64,000 nucleotides of DNA from Acetobacter nitrogenifigens DSM 23921 = NBRC 105050 (GTDB lineage Bacteria; Pseudomonadota; Alphaproteobacteria; Acetobacterales; Acetobacteraceae), in assembly GCF_000429165.1 (NCBI RefSeq), contig NZ_AUBI01000001.1, forward strand, positions 545,939 through 609,938. Direction: 5' to 3'. This document shows positions 37,384 to 46,005 of the stretch, in pieces. The notes beneath the pieces are model-generated. The model had not been told where the DNA came from, made no database searches, and saw only the letters and a program-made list of their open reading frames with translations. The translations under genes and the position numbers were made by a program. Every line of letters starts with the position of its first letter. The first letter of the stretch is position 1.

Positions 37384-38901
37384 ATGACGCAGGTCCCCGG
37401 GCTTCATCTTCGACAAACGCATAATCTGGTCATGTCGACGCAATTGCGACTGGCCATCCGCATTCTACACGCGACGAGTCAGGAACTGACCGCGCTTGTA
37501 GACGACGAATTGCAGCGTAATCCGTTGCTGTCACGAGCGTCAGACAACGCCGATCTGCCGCCGGAGCGTCCTGCGCCCGACCAGATTTCGGGCGGGTCGG
37601 AACCCCTCACGTCCTCCGACGCGTTGATCGAAAACACCCTTCCCCCGGACGACGCCCCACCGCTCGACGCAGAATTCATTCACATGGCGGAAGCGGGTGG
37701 TTTCGACGACTGTTATGATCGAGACGGCGCCCCTGTCGCAGGATCTGGCGGCGCGCGAACGGCAACCACAGAAACCGCACGCGACTGGTGGGGCGAGCGA
37801 TTGGAGCGCCTGCCTGCTCCAGTGTCCCTGCACGAAAGCCTGGGCGAGCAACTGCGCCTCGCGCGCCATCTGGACGCGCGTGACCGTCTTATAGGCGGGC
37901 ATCTGATCACACTTCTCGATCCGGTCGGACGCCTTTCACTCTCTACGAAGGACATCGCTATACGCCTTGGCGTCGAAACCACTGTCGTCGAAAAAATTCG
38001 CATTCTGATGATGGGATTCGAACCCACGGGACTGTTCGCGCACTCGCTTCAGGAGTGCCTTGCAGCGCAATTGATCGCACAGAACCGCTTTGATCCGGCG
38101 ATGGCGGCGATGGTCGACAATCTCGATCTCCTCGGCGCGCATGAATACGCCCGCGTCAGAGCCATATGTGGCGTCGATACGGAAGACTTCGCAGACATGC
38201 TGTCAGAGTTGCGACGCCTGAACCCGAAGCCCGGCTTCTTGGGCATTGAGACGCCGCCTGTGCTTATCGCTGATCTTCGCGCATGCCACACCCCGGAAGG
38301 AAACTGGCGCGTCGAACTCAATCCAGATGCTGCGCCTCACCTCCGATTGGACGGCGCGTTGATGGCCCGCTCGCTCTCTTACGGCTCTCGATCCGACCAT
38401 GCATTCGTTCGCGCGGAAGGCGCCCGGGCACGCTGGCTGATGCGCGCAATCAGCCAGCGATCTCGAACCTTGCTGACGGTCGGGACAGAAATCATGCGCG
38501 TACAAGGTCAGTTTGTCGACGAGGGCCCTACGGGCCTACGCCCCTTGACGCTGCAGCAGGTCGCCGTCGAAACCGGCCTGCACGAAAGCACGATCAGCCG
38601 CGCGACCAACGGGAAGTATATCGAGACCCCACGCGGCGTCATCGAACTGAAATATTTTTTCACACAGGCTGTCAAAGGACGTGATGCTGGCAATACTCAA
38701 AGCGCTGAGGCCATACGTTTCAAAATACGTAGAATGATCGACAACGAAAATCCAGGCGATACGCTGTCCGACGACGCGATCGTGCAAAAACTTCGCAAAG
38801 AAGGAATAGACATCGCACGACGAACCGTGGCCAAATACCGAGATGCGTTGCGCATAGCATGCTCAACGCAGAGAAAAAGGGAGAAAGCCGCCTCAGTCTG
38901 A
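37384..38901 (+). CDS. rpoN: RNA polymerase sigma-54 factor
   Basis: A 505-residue sigma factor that needs AAA+ activators such as the NtrC encoded earlier. Region I is LRQTHNLVMSTQLRLAIRILHATSQEL with the typical Q/L repeats, followed by an acidic region II. The core-binding domain, the helix-turn-helix (LHESTISRATNGKYIETPRGVIELKYFF) and the RpoN box ARRTVAKYR near 478 are all present. The start lies nine bases after the lptB stop. hpf follows after 63 bases. Confidence 0.96.
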   Translation: MTQVPGLHLRQTHNLVMSTQLRLAIRILHATSQELTALVDDELQRNPLLSRASDNADLPPERPAPDQISGGSEPLTSSDALIENTLPPDDAPPLDAEFIHMAEAGGFDDCYDRDGAPVAGSGGARTATTETARDWWGERLERLPAPVSLHESLGEQLRLARHLDARDRLIGGHLITLLDPVGRLSLSTKDIAIRLGVETTVVEKIRILMMGFEPTGLFAHSLQECLAAQLIAQNRFDPAMAAMVDNLDLLGAHEYARVRAICGVDTEDFADMLSELRRLNPKPGFLGIETPPVLIADLRACHTPEGNWRVELNPDAAPHLRLDGALMARSLSYGSRSDHAFVRAEGARARWLMRAISQRSRTLLTVGTEIMRVQGQFVDEGPTGLRPLTLQQVAVETGLHESTISRATNGKYIETPRGVIELKYFFTQAVKGRDAGNTQSAEAIRFKIRRMIDNENPGDTLSDDAIVQKLRKEGIDIARRTVAKYRDALRIACSTQRKREKAASV

Positions 38902-38964
38902 CGGCGCGCGCTCACCGTCAGATCGACCTGGCGACCGGTTTCCTCAACAAAGGAGCCTGTCAGA

Positions 38965-39552
38965 ATGAACATTCATGTGGCCGGTAAACAACTTGATTTG
39001 TCAGACGCGCTGAAACAACGCGTGACATCCCACCTGGGCGGCATTGCCGACCGATATTTTGATCAGGCGCTGGAAGCGGACGTAACGTTCAGCCGCGCTC
39101 GGTCATTTTTTACTTGCGATATCAACGTCCACGCAGGTCGTGGGCTGACCCTGCGCGGAGAAGGCGAGGCATCGGACGCGCACAGCGCATTCGATGACGC
39201 AGCCGAGCATATTGCCCGCAGACTACGGCGTTATCGTCGTAGGGTGCAGACGCACTCGCGCGCCTCGGCACGCCATCCTGGACCGGAAGTCGGACGCACC
39301 TATGTGTTGCGACAAACGGAGCCGCCTGCAACTTCGCTGCAAACAGCTGACGAAAGCGAAGGGCCTTATGCGACCATCATAGCCGAGCAACCGACGGAAA
39401 TCGCACTTCTGAGTGTCAGCGAAGCCGTGATGCGCCTTGATCTGGCGGATAGAAACCTTCTGGTTTTCCGCAACAGCGTCAGCAGGCAGATCAATATCGT
39501 CTACCGCCGAGACGACGGAAATATTGGCTGGGTCGATCCAACCCCTACGTGA
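38965..39552 (+). CDS. hpf: ribosome hibernation promoting factor, long form
   Basis: A 195-residue protein. The N-terminal RaiA/YfiA domain (about 1-105; MNIHVAGKQLDLSDALKQRV, HSAFDDAAEHIARRLRRYRRR) binds the ribosomal decoding region. The C-terminal domain (about 135-190; MRLDLADRNLLVFRNSVSRQINIVYRRDDGNIGWVDP) mediates ribosome dimerisation in long-form HPF. A position after rpoN is typical. AAAGGAGCC lies before the ATG. The ptsN gene that often follows is absent. Confidence 0.94.
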   Translation: MNIHVAGKQLDLSDALKQRVTSHLGGIADRYFDQALEADVTFSRARSFFTCDINVHAGRGLTLRGEGEASDAHSAFDDAAEHIARRLRRYRRRVQTHSRASARHPGPEVGRTYVLRQTEPPATSLQTADESEGPYATIIAEQPTEIALLSVSEAVMRLDLADRNLLVFRNSVSRQINIVYRRDDGNIGWVDPTPT

Positions 39553-39921
39553 CCCGCCATGCGGTCGACCCCAGCAATATGCCGGGGTCCGCCGTGTTTC
39601 GCGCGCAAATCCGTCCCAAAACTCCATCAAAAGAAAATTTCTTTTATTGGACGAAAGAAGGAAATTTCGAAATATATACAATTTCTTCCAGAAATCAGAG
39701 GAGGAAAGAAAATACAAAAATGACGTTTTATGAGATGTATTTTATCTTGTAGCCGCAGCAAGAAAATCTTCTCACCAGAAATCGCCTCACTGAATACAAT
39801 TTCAGTGAGGCGATTTGGGCTGCGCCTTCTGGAAGATGCTCTCCCATAAAACAACCACGCCTGAGCAGGTGGACTCTGGCGTATGAACCTGCCTGCCTCA
39901 GCGGCAGATACAGGCGGACGC
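39553..39921. other. intergenic, AT-rich, between hpf and DUF1150 gene
   Basis: No gene seen. The segment 39620-39760 is strongly AT-rich relative to its neighbours. A perfect 16-bp inverted repeat lies at 39779-39816 and is listed separately. Confidence 0.5.
39779..39816. terminator. perfect 16-bp hairpin, probable bidirectional terminator
   Basis: Arms 39779-39794 and 39801-39816 are exact complements with a six-base loop. It lies between convergent hpf and DUF1150 genes. The stem ends in AAA/TTT, giving only a three-base U-tract on either strand, so termination is plausible but not textbook. Confidence 0.5.
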
Positions 39922-40182
39922 TCAGTGAATCGTCATCGGCACCATGTCGTGGTCCGCAATAGCCGTAAACGCAGCCTCAGGATCTTCAGTTAGCCCAACT
40001 ACCTGCCCGTTCGCCGCATGAATCGCGAATACGTCCTGCCCGCCAGATGTTCCCTTGCGCACATAAACCAAGGTTGGAACACCCAGAGTAAGAAATTCAT
40101 CGTCCGACAAGTTGCGAATATCGACAGTGCTCGCAGTTTTGCCGACTTTTGCTGATCTTCCGTTAATAGCCGTGCCTCTCAT
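39922..40182 (-). CDS. DUF1150 family protein
   Basis: An 86-residue protein of the alphaproteobacterial DUF1150 family. Recognisable segments are LSDDEFLTLGVPTLVYVRK and FAIHAANGQVVGLTEDPEAAF. The ATG at 40182 follows a near-perfect AGGAGGAAG; a longer in-frame start at 40230 lacks one. It sits 91 bases after the Hsp20 gene on the same strand, a pairing conserved across the class, and is probably induced with it. Molecular function is unknown; its domain often accompanies small heat-shock proteins. Confidence 0.87.
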   Translation of the reverse strand: MRGTAINGRSAKVGKTASTVDIRNLSDDEFLTLGVPTLVYVRKGTSGGQDVFAIHAANGQVVGLTEDPEAAFTAIADHDMVPMTIH

Positions 40183-40273
40183 GCTTCCTCCTTGCGTCCA
40201 AGACGCAGGACGCGAAGGGAGCGCCCCCAATTATTCTAACGGGTGATGACGTCCCAACGTTCCTGAATGATGC

Positions 40274-40756
40274 TCAATCGTCAGAGATCGCACGTATCGT
40301 GCGTGTCGGTCGCTCCGCCGGGTCGTTCGCCGGCGGATTCGCCGCTGCGCCCTTGGTTATGTCGATGCGTCGAACCCGCACCTCGGGTTCAGGTCTGTAA
40401 AGGTCGATGTTCAGCAGGCCGTTATCGAGCCAGGCGCCGCCGATATCTATCCCTTCCGCAAGGACAAACGCTTTCTGGAATTGCCGCGCGGCGATGCCTC
40501 GATGCAGGAACACTCGTCCCTGCGAATCGTCAGACTGACGGCCCCGGATAACCAGCTGGTTATCCTCCTGCGTGATCTGAAGATCTTCCATTACAAATCC
40601 GGCCACTGCCAGCGTAATGCGAAGCGCCGACGGGCCGATCTGCTCTATATTGTAGGGTGGATAGCCGTCGCCCGACGACTTCGACGCGCGTTCCAGCATG
40701 GTTTCAAGATGATCGAAACCCAGGAACATAGGCGACCCAAAAACTCTGCCTGACAT
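40274..40756 (-). CDS. small heat-shock protein, Hsp20/IbpA family
   Basis: A 160-residue holdase chaperone. The alpha-crystallin domain (about 38-130) shows PPYNIEQIGPSALRITLAVAGF, DLQITQEDNQLVIRGRQ, FLHRGIAARQFQKAFVLAEGI and ADLDNGLLNIDL-like strand (here GAWLDNGLLNIDLYRP). A C-terminal tail carries the oligomerisation region. The ATG at 40756 has GGAGGAGG upstream. A candidate sigma-32 promoter precedes it. DUF1150 gene follows. Class A alphaproteobacterial sHsp is the best label. Confidence 0.93.
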   Translation of the reverse strand: MSGRVFGSPMFLGFDHLETMLERASKSSGDGYPPYNIEQIGPSALRITLAVAGFVMEDLQITQEDNQLVIRGRQSDDSQGRVFLHRGIAARQFQKAFVLAEGIDIGGAWLDNGLLNIDLYRPEPEVRVRRIDITKGAAANPPANDPAERPTRTIRAISDD

Positions 40757-40818
40757 TGCAGCCTCCTCCAATGAGCGAGACGGGGAAACGGCCCCAACAT
40801 GGCGACCGCGTGCTTACG

Positions 40819-40846
40819 ATATGGAACGAAGCGGGCTGCGTGCAAG
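40819..40846 (-). promoter_or_regulatory. candidate heat-shock (sigma-32) promoter
   Basis: On the minus strand CTTG (40846-40843), an 18-base spacer and CCATAT (40824-40819) fit the alphaproteobacterial RpoH pattern (CTTG, 17-18 bases, CYTAT-like). It would give a leader of about 55 bases before the Hsp20 gene. Confidence 0.5.
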
Positions 40847-41247
40847 AGGCGATGTGGCTTTGCGCGACCAAGCCGATGGGACAGATTCAGTTATGCGTCC
40901 ACTTCATGGCTAACAACAAAAAATGCATACATTGAAATTTCCATCAAATTTCAACTCCAACACACCGCCAAAAGATTATTTTTTGAGCAAACGTTTAGAT
41001 TAAATTTTAAGCATACCCTAATAACGTTGACTATTTAATGTGCGTCCATGTTCTGACATTGCAAGTAAACCCAGCTTTGGCTTTTTTTCAATCAAGGCTG
41101 CCAATGCGGCCTAATAATTTCGTAAGAAATTCAGCAATGAAAACATCATCATGTGTTTTTTCGACACCTGATAAGCATATGCCTCTGGTTGCAACGAGCG
41201 TGAAGACGCGCTCTTTCACGCCAACCAATTCATATGGAGTCTCTACT
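40847..41247. other. intergenic, AT-rich, upstream of a small ORF
   Basis: No established gene. 40905-41040 is AT-rich. A seven-base-pair hairpin (41198-41204 with 41215-41221) lies just before the small ORF at 41248. An in-frame extension of that ORF to 41038 is possible but lacks a ribosome-binding site and family-like sequence. Confidence 0.4.
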
Positions 41248-41382
41248 ATGCTTATTCATTCTGCGTTGATGCTGCTTTCGAACCCCGTCACCACGCTGGC
41301 TTCGATCCCTGTTTTCGCGTTTGTGCCCGCTGTTGGCGTGCTGATGGTCGCCACCGCCCTTTCAGATCGCGTCACCAACTAA
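41248..41382 (+). CDS. possible 44-residue hydrophobic peptide
   Basis: The ATG at 41248 has GGAG eight bases upstream. The peptide is almost entirely hydrophobic (LMLLSNPVTTLASIPVFAF, VGVLMVATAL) and ends in a polar SDRVTN tail, so one or two short membrane spans are possible. It has no family I recognise. It is followed by about 200 bases of strongly structured sequence and an intrinsic terminator. It could be a small membrane protein, a type I toxin-like peptide, or merely a chance frame in a non-coding RNA. Confidence 0.35.
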   Translation: MLIHSALMLLSNPVTTLASIPVFAFVPAVGVLMVATALSDRVTN

Positions 41383-41386
41383 AGGC

Positions 41387-41604
41387 GTTCCGACCTGTAA
41401 GGAACGGGGCGACCTGAACTTCCTTTGGGTCCAGCAATCTCGGTTACGCCCACCCCGTTAGTAGCGACGGCCATGAGGCGCCCGATGGGCGCACGTCAGG
41501 CTTTGTGACTGCGGATCATCCCCGCAGTGCGTATCCCTGACGCCTCCCTGCAAGGCGTCGCGGGATGCTCGCCAGGCGCAGAAGCAGCGCCAGCGCGATT
41601 TTTT
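41387..41604 (+). ncRNA. candidate structured RNA
   Basis: The stretch holds nested stems: 41387-41391/41401-41405, competing with 41403-41409/41453-41459 (7 bp); 41478-41483/41487-41492 (6 bp); 41494-41500/41536-41542 (7 bp) enclosing 41508-41514/41522-41528 (7 bp); and 41540-41545/41553-41558, which excludes the 41494 stem. It ends in a true terminator. I compared it mentally with 6S RNA, SRP RNA, RNase P, tmRNA and common riboswitches and found no convincing match. It may be an independent small RNA or the 3' part of the small-ORF transcript. Confidence 0.45.
41569..41604 (+). terminator. intrinsic terminator
   Basis: TCGC (41569-41572) pairs with GCGA (41595-41598), then GGCGC (41575-41579) with GCGCC (41587-41591) across a small internal loop; the apical loop is AGAAGCA. 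Six T residues follow at 41599-41604. It ends a plus-strand transcript just before the convergent flippase gene. Confidence 0.7.
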
Positions 41605-41628
41605 CAGCCCATGCAGCCAACTAAACAA

Positions 41629-43140
41629 TCACGCAGCAGACAGTTTTCTGCCAAGCTTCCCGCTCATGTTGCGAAATCGCTGCGCGATCTGTTCGAACAT
41701 ATCCCGCTTGAAAACGAACACCAGCGCCGGGTACGCCACACAGCACGCAACGCCAATCACCATACATTGAGCAAAGTCGTGACCTGCGAAAGCAGATGAC
41801 GCCGCACCCAACTGCCCCAACCCAACGGCGACTGCGGCGAGAGCTGACGGCGACAGGTAAAAATCGACCACCGCTCTCCACGACACGCCGCTCTTGCAAA
41901 GAACCAGAAACGACGTGGCTGGCGGATAAACGAAATAATATACGCCAACGGCGATCGCCACGCCCATCGCCTGTCCCAGCCACGCCCCAAGCAAAACAAG
42001 CCCGAAGAATGCGGGCGTCGAAACAAGAGCGTAAACAAACGCGCGGCGAAACTCGCGACGCGCGCTCAGAAGCGCCCCGGTGATCCAGCTGATAGCGTCA
42101 AACGGCAGCCCTATGCTGAGTATCTGAACGTATGGAACCGCATCCATCCACCGTTCGCCAAACAGAAGATGTAGCCCGGGGCGAGCCAACGCCGCCTGCA
42201 GGAAGCAGAACGGCATCACGAGGAAGGCCAGAAGACGACAGGCTTTGACAGCCGCCTGCGTCTGTCGCGCCGGGTCGTAACGAAGTTGAGCAAGGGCCGG
42301 GAAAAGAACGTTGGTGAAGTTTCCGGCCAGCATTCGCACAGGTTGCACCGAAAAGCGGAACGCAAAAAAGTAGAACCCGACGATACTTTGAGACGCAATC
42401 AACCCCAGCACGATGTAATCGCCCTGATTGACGATTTCTATCAGCGTCTTTGTCAGGAAAACCACCGAACTGTTGCTCATCAAATATCGCAGTTGAACAA
42501 CCCGCGCCCTGTTGCGTATTTCGGGCGGCGACCGACGCCAGAACCACACGGCGCGCACGGCGGCAAGAATTGGAAACGGAATGGCGAAACTGTACGCGCC
42601 CAGCCCGCACGCTGCGAACACAATGGTCAACACTTGCAGCGCGAAAATGTCGAACGTGTTGAACGTTGCAAGGAACCGGAAATCCATCTCCGCCCGAATT
42701 CGCACTGCGGGGACCGTCGCTAACGTCCGCAACGGCGTCGCGACAGCGATGGCGGCGATAAGTCCCACAAGTTCGGGAGCGTGATACCAGCGCGCCGCGA
42801 ACGGCGCCGCCGCGATCATCACCACCATGCCAAGGGTCCCGAGCCCCAGGCACAGCCAGAAGGCAGGCGTCGACCACCAGCGAATGCTCTTCTGGCGCTG
42901 CAGAAGCACGTCATCGACACCGAAGCTGACAAGCGAGTTCGCGACCCCTGTGACCGTGTAAGCCAGTCCGATCGCGCCGAAATCCGCAGGGAGCAGCAAT
43001 CGGGCCAGAATCAACTGAGAGAAAAATCCAATCCCGCGAGCAGCGAAGCTTTGAACGAGCAGCCACACAAAACCGCTTGTCGCTGCGCGGCTAAGATCTT
43101 TTCCCGCTTCACCGGCATCCCTAGCCCGCACCGCCGTCAT
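41629..43140 (-). CDS. oligosaccharide flippase (Wzx/PST family)
   Basis: About 503 residues with 12-14 predicted membrane helices of the MOP/polysaccharide-transport superfamily. SGFVWLLVQSFAARGIGFFSQLILARLLLPADFGAIGLAYT near the N terminus is characteristic. It would flip lipid-linked repeat units of an exopolysaccharide across the inner membrane. The ATG at 43140 is favoured by GGGAG five bases upstream; ATG at 43143 is also possible. It is the last gene of a minus-strand group with a polymerase-like protein and an endoglucanase. Confidence 0.85.
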   Translation of the reverse strand: MTAVRARDAGEAGKDLSRAATSGFVWLLVQSFAARGIGFFSQLILARLLLPADFGAIGLAYTVTGVANSLVSFGVDDVLLQRQKSIRWWSTPAFWLCLGLGTLGMVVMIAAAPFAARWYHAPELVGLIAAIAVATPLRTLATVPAVRIRAEMDFRFLATFNTFDIFALQVLTIVFAACGLGAYSFAIPFPILAAVRAVWFWRRSPPEIRNRARVVQLRYLMSNSSVVFLTKTLIEIVNQGDYIVLGLIASQSIVGFYFFAFRFSVQPVRMLAGNFTNVLFPALAQLRYDPARQTQAAVKACRLLAFLVMPFCFLQAALARPGLHLLFGERWMDAVPYVQILSIGLPFDAISWITGALLSARREFRRAFVYALVSTPAFFGLVLLGAWLGQAMGVAIAVGVYYFVYPPATSFLVLCKSGVSWRAVVDFYLSPSALAAVAVGLGQLGAASSAFAGHDFAQCMVIGVACCVAYPALVFVFKRDMFEQIAQRFRNMSGKLGRKLSAA

Positions 43141-43213
43141 CATCGCTCCCTGTTTCTTTTCGTATAAAAATCCGCCGACCAAAGCCAACGGATACAAAAC
43201 CGCCGCATCGTGA

Positions 43214-44209
43214 TCAGCGATCGGTAAGGACGCTCATTTGCGGCCGATCGGCGCCGTCTTTCGTTGGCTCCAGCGTGTACATGTACTCGCCCCAACGACT
43301 TCCACCCGCCCAGTATGTCCAACCGTACCAGACATTCGGCCGACTGTTCACATAGGCCATCGCTGTTTTCAGATCATCGAGGCATTGCGCGTTCCGTCCC
43401 ACGGCGAATTCGCCAAGAAGCCCCTTCGCATGATGCTCAGCCAGCCAATCGGCGAATGACGACAACCGGGGCAGAACCTGATCTCCTGCCACGCAAACAT
43501 CTGATCGCCCGGAGGAATCAGCATCAAAATACTGGTGGGCTTCAAAAATCAGCCTGCGCTTTTCGTCGTGCACGCCAGCCAACGCCGCGCCGTTGACCTG
43601 AGCGAAATTATGCGCGCCATCCCAGTTCACGCCCGAGATGAGAATCCGATTCACCGCGCCGCTTTTTCTGACCGCATCCACCGTCTGCTGCTCGATCTGC
43701 GCCCAATCGGCGGCGGAGGCCAGTTGCGGCTCGTTCATCAGCCCAAACAGAACCCGACCATCCTTGCCGAAGATGGCCGCAAGGCGGGTCCAGAGATTCA
43801 CGAACCCCGCAACCGGGACATCGGGAGACCCTATCATCTGTCCGTGGTATTTTCCGTAATTGTGGATATCGAGAATCACTTCGCCGCCCGCGCCTTCGAT
43901 GGCGGAGACCGCTGACTGGATACGCGACAGATAGGCTGGGTCGAAATCCTGCGAGAGATTCGGCTGAAGACGCTCCCACAACAGCGGCAAGCGAAACAGG
44001 GTCATGCCCTTGCTGGTGTAATACGCAATTTCCTCGTCTTTGGGGAACGAGTAATCCCACCCATAGCGCCCGGGTACGCGCCCGGAAGAAAACTCCGCCC
44101 CGGCAAGATTGACGCCGGAGAGAATACGGTCCGCCGCACGCCCCCCTGCAGGAGCGCCCAGGGCTGTCAGGATCGCCGCAGTCGCATGGAAAAGCTTACG
44201 CCATTTCAT
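43214..44209 (-). CDS. exported glycoside hydrolase family 5 endoglucanase
   Basis: A 331-residue secreted beta-glycanase. The signal peptide ends near GGRAADR. The TIM barrel has FRLPLLWERLQP, LDIHNYGKYHG, acid/base LMNEPQ, EAHQYFD and nucleophile GEFAVGR. The set fits GH5 cellulases. GTG at 44218 is in frame, but ATG at 44209 has AAGGAG at proper spacing. Lying between a flippase and a polymerase, it probably trims or edits the exopolysaccharide during export, like endoglucanases linked to cellulose and acetan genes. Confidence 0.88.
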   Translation of the reverse strand: MKWRKLFHATAAILTALGAPAGGRAADRILSGVNLAGAEFSSGRVPGRYGWDYSFPKDEEIAYYTSKGMTLFRLPLLWERLQPNLSQDFDPAYLSRIQSAVSAIEGAGGEVILDIHNYGKYHGQMIGSPDVPVAGFVNLWTRLAAIFGKDGRVLFGLMNEPQLASAADWAQIEQQTVDAVRKSGAVNRILISGVNWDGAHNFAQVNGAALAGVHDEKRRLIFEAHQYFDADSSGRSDVCVAGDQVLPRLSSFADWLAEHHAKGLLGEFAVGRNAQCLDDLKTAMAYVNSRPNVWYGWTYWAGGSRWGEYMYTLEPTKDGADRPQMSVLTDR

Positions 44210-44221
44210 GGGTTGCACTCC

Positions 44222-45517
44222 TTATTCGCAAGCCGCCGCCCCCACCGGAAAAAGCGACGCAGACGCTTTCTGACGGCGTATCTGACGCCGCTCCGCCAAG
44301 GGAACTGCATCGAGCGCCCCATACAAGAACCACAGAAGCGCCGCGGTCTTGATAGTTACGGAATTTGCGCCAATGCAGAGAGAGCAGGAAAAATAGACCG
44401 CCAGCATTGTCTTCATCACAGCGGCGTCGCGGCTCGCGTTCCGATGAAACGCAAATATAAGCGCGTAAAGCAGCGTTAACGGCGCGCCTAGGGTGTTAAA
44501 AATATAAGCATAACCGGTGTCCGCCGTGTAGACAGGCGAAACGGAGAACGCGAACCACGGCGAAAGCGTCCAGTAATCGAGAAGTCGTCCTGAAAAAACG
44601 AGCCGTCCCTTGAGATTGTCAGTCAGGATCGATGGCGTCGCGCCAGGAATTTCATGCAGCGCGCCAACGACTGTCAGCGCCGTGACAACCCCGATCGGCA
44701 ACAGGAAAACAAATAGCGACGAACGTCGAAGCGGCGAGATACGGACAAGCAGCATGGCGACGCAGCAACCGCTTGCAAAACGCGAATCCGTCAGAACGAT
44801 GCACACCAGCGCAAGAGCGATCAGGGCGATCTGGCGGCCGCCGGGACGATTGCGCCACACAGCCAAACACCATGCGAACACCAGCGCCGCAAAATTGCCC
44901 ATCGATACTGGTTCAAGAAAGACTGACGACACGCGATGAGATCCGAGCAACGACGGCAGGAACGTGCGCGCGCCCTCCCCACGATTGCCACTGACGAACA
45001 TCGTGGTGCCCGAGTAATTCACTGTATCCTGCGATAAAACGCCCTTCTCAACATAATATTGCCACACGTTGAAGAGTTGCCCGTAGACATCGGGAGCCAG
45101 AAGTTCGAACAATCCGATCGTCAGGACGAGCGCCATCGCCGCCCAGATCGTCCATTGGGCTGCAGGGCGGCCCGAGCCGCGTCCGAGGCAATAGAAAACA
45201 TACATAATGAAAAGATCATGGAGAATCTTTGGACTCTCCGCCGGATTGATCATTTTGGCTGCGACCACATAGCCCGTGGTCAGCGCCGCGATCACCACGA
45301 CCCGCTCATTTACCTGCCGCCGCACGCACCACGCCGCAGCGCCGATAACCAGCAATTCGACCATCGCCACCGTCGCGCTGGAAGCATGCAGCCAACCGCG
45401 CGTCTGCAGGAAGCATAGCCACAGATTGAACATAAGCGACGTCACCACGATCCACTTTCCGGTCGCAGCATTTTCCGCTCCGACCGTCCGTCTGAACGGA
45501 GAAACTACCGCGTCCAT
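44222..45517 (-). CDS. exopolysaccharide polymerase-like membrane protein
   Basis: A 431-residue inner-membrane protein with about 10-12 hydrophobic segments and a large loop near the middle (residues ~160-215, GNRGEGARTFLPSLLGSHRVSSVFLEPVSMGNFAAL). The LEPVSMG motif and overall layout resemble Wzy/O-antigen-ligase-type and GumE-like polymerases; sequence divergence is the norm in this class. It would link repeat units in the periplasm. ATG at 45517 has GGAGG upstream. The next gene starts 12 bases after its stop. Confidence 0.72.
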   Translation of the reverse strand: MDAVVSPFRRTVGAENAATGKWIVVTSLMFNLWLCFLQTRGWLHASSATVAMVELLVIGAAAWCVRRQVNERVVVIAALTTGYVVAAKMINPAESPKILHDLFIMYVFYCLGRGSGRPAAQWTIWAAMALVLTIGLFELLAPDVYGQLFNVWQYYVEKGVLSQDTVNYSGTTMFVSGNRGEGARTFLPSLLGSHRVSSVFLEPVSMGNFAALVFAWCLAVWRNRPGGRQIALIALALVCIVLTDSRFASGCCVAMLLVRISPLRRSSLFVFLLPIGVVTALTVVGALHEIPGATPSILTDNLKGRLVFSGRLLDYWTLSPWFAFSVSPVYTADTGYAYIFNTLGAPLTLLYALIFAFHRNASRDAAVMKTMLAVYFSCSLCIGANSVTIKTAALLWFLYGALDAVPLAERRQIRRQKASASLFPVGAAACE

Positions 45518-46005
45518 GGCGCGCCTCCAGACCCGGCGTTACCGCGCCAATGGCGGAACGAGCCAGAACCGAACCAATAATAAGAAAAATCTAAATAAAA
45601 AAACAAATTTTCAGAATTCACATTCCATGGGTCATTCGCCATCGAAGACACCGCACGAAAACCACGTCCGTCGACGTCAGCCCGGAATCCGTCGAAATCC
45701 CGACGACCTCCATTGCCCGGAAATGTCACACGCCGAACGTCCAAACCACGACCTTTTGAGAGTGTTTTCACTGTATGGGCGGCAATCCCGAACGCAAGTG
45801 CAAAGAAAGAGATTATGTAAACATAATGAAGCGCCTCAATATTCTGAAACAATTGCTTCCAGACCATTGATCGGGATGTCGAGCCGGGTAAATATGTCGG
45901 CGCAATCGCGAAGTTCCTGCGATCGAAATCCATCCCCACTCTTGAGCGAAGCAGCGTCTGCTTTCCGTTCACCCGTCCCTCTCATCGGCGCGGAGCCCAG
46001 ACTGC
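45518..46005. other. divergent intergenic region of the exopolysaccharide locus
   Basis: About 490 bases between divergent minus- and plus-strand exopolysaccharide genes. It likely holds both promoters. An AT-rich tract lies near 45580-45620. A 155-codon minus-strand frame (45505-45972) exists but I doubt it; see rejected items. Confidence 0.45.

Noticed and set aside
41383..41604. Possible 6S RNA, yybP-ykoY riboswitch or SRP RNA
   Set aside because: None of the conserved loops of these RNAs could be placed in the right order, so I left it as an unnamed candidate.
45505..45972. 155-codon minus-strand frame before the polymerase gene with a membrane-like stretch
   Set aside because: Its 3' end runs through the ribosome-binding site and start of the polymerase gene, composition changes along its length and nothing resembles a known family. 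It might be a decayed gene but I cannot support it.
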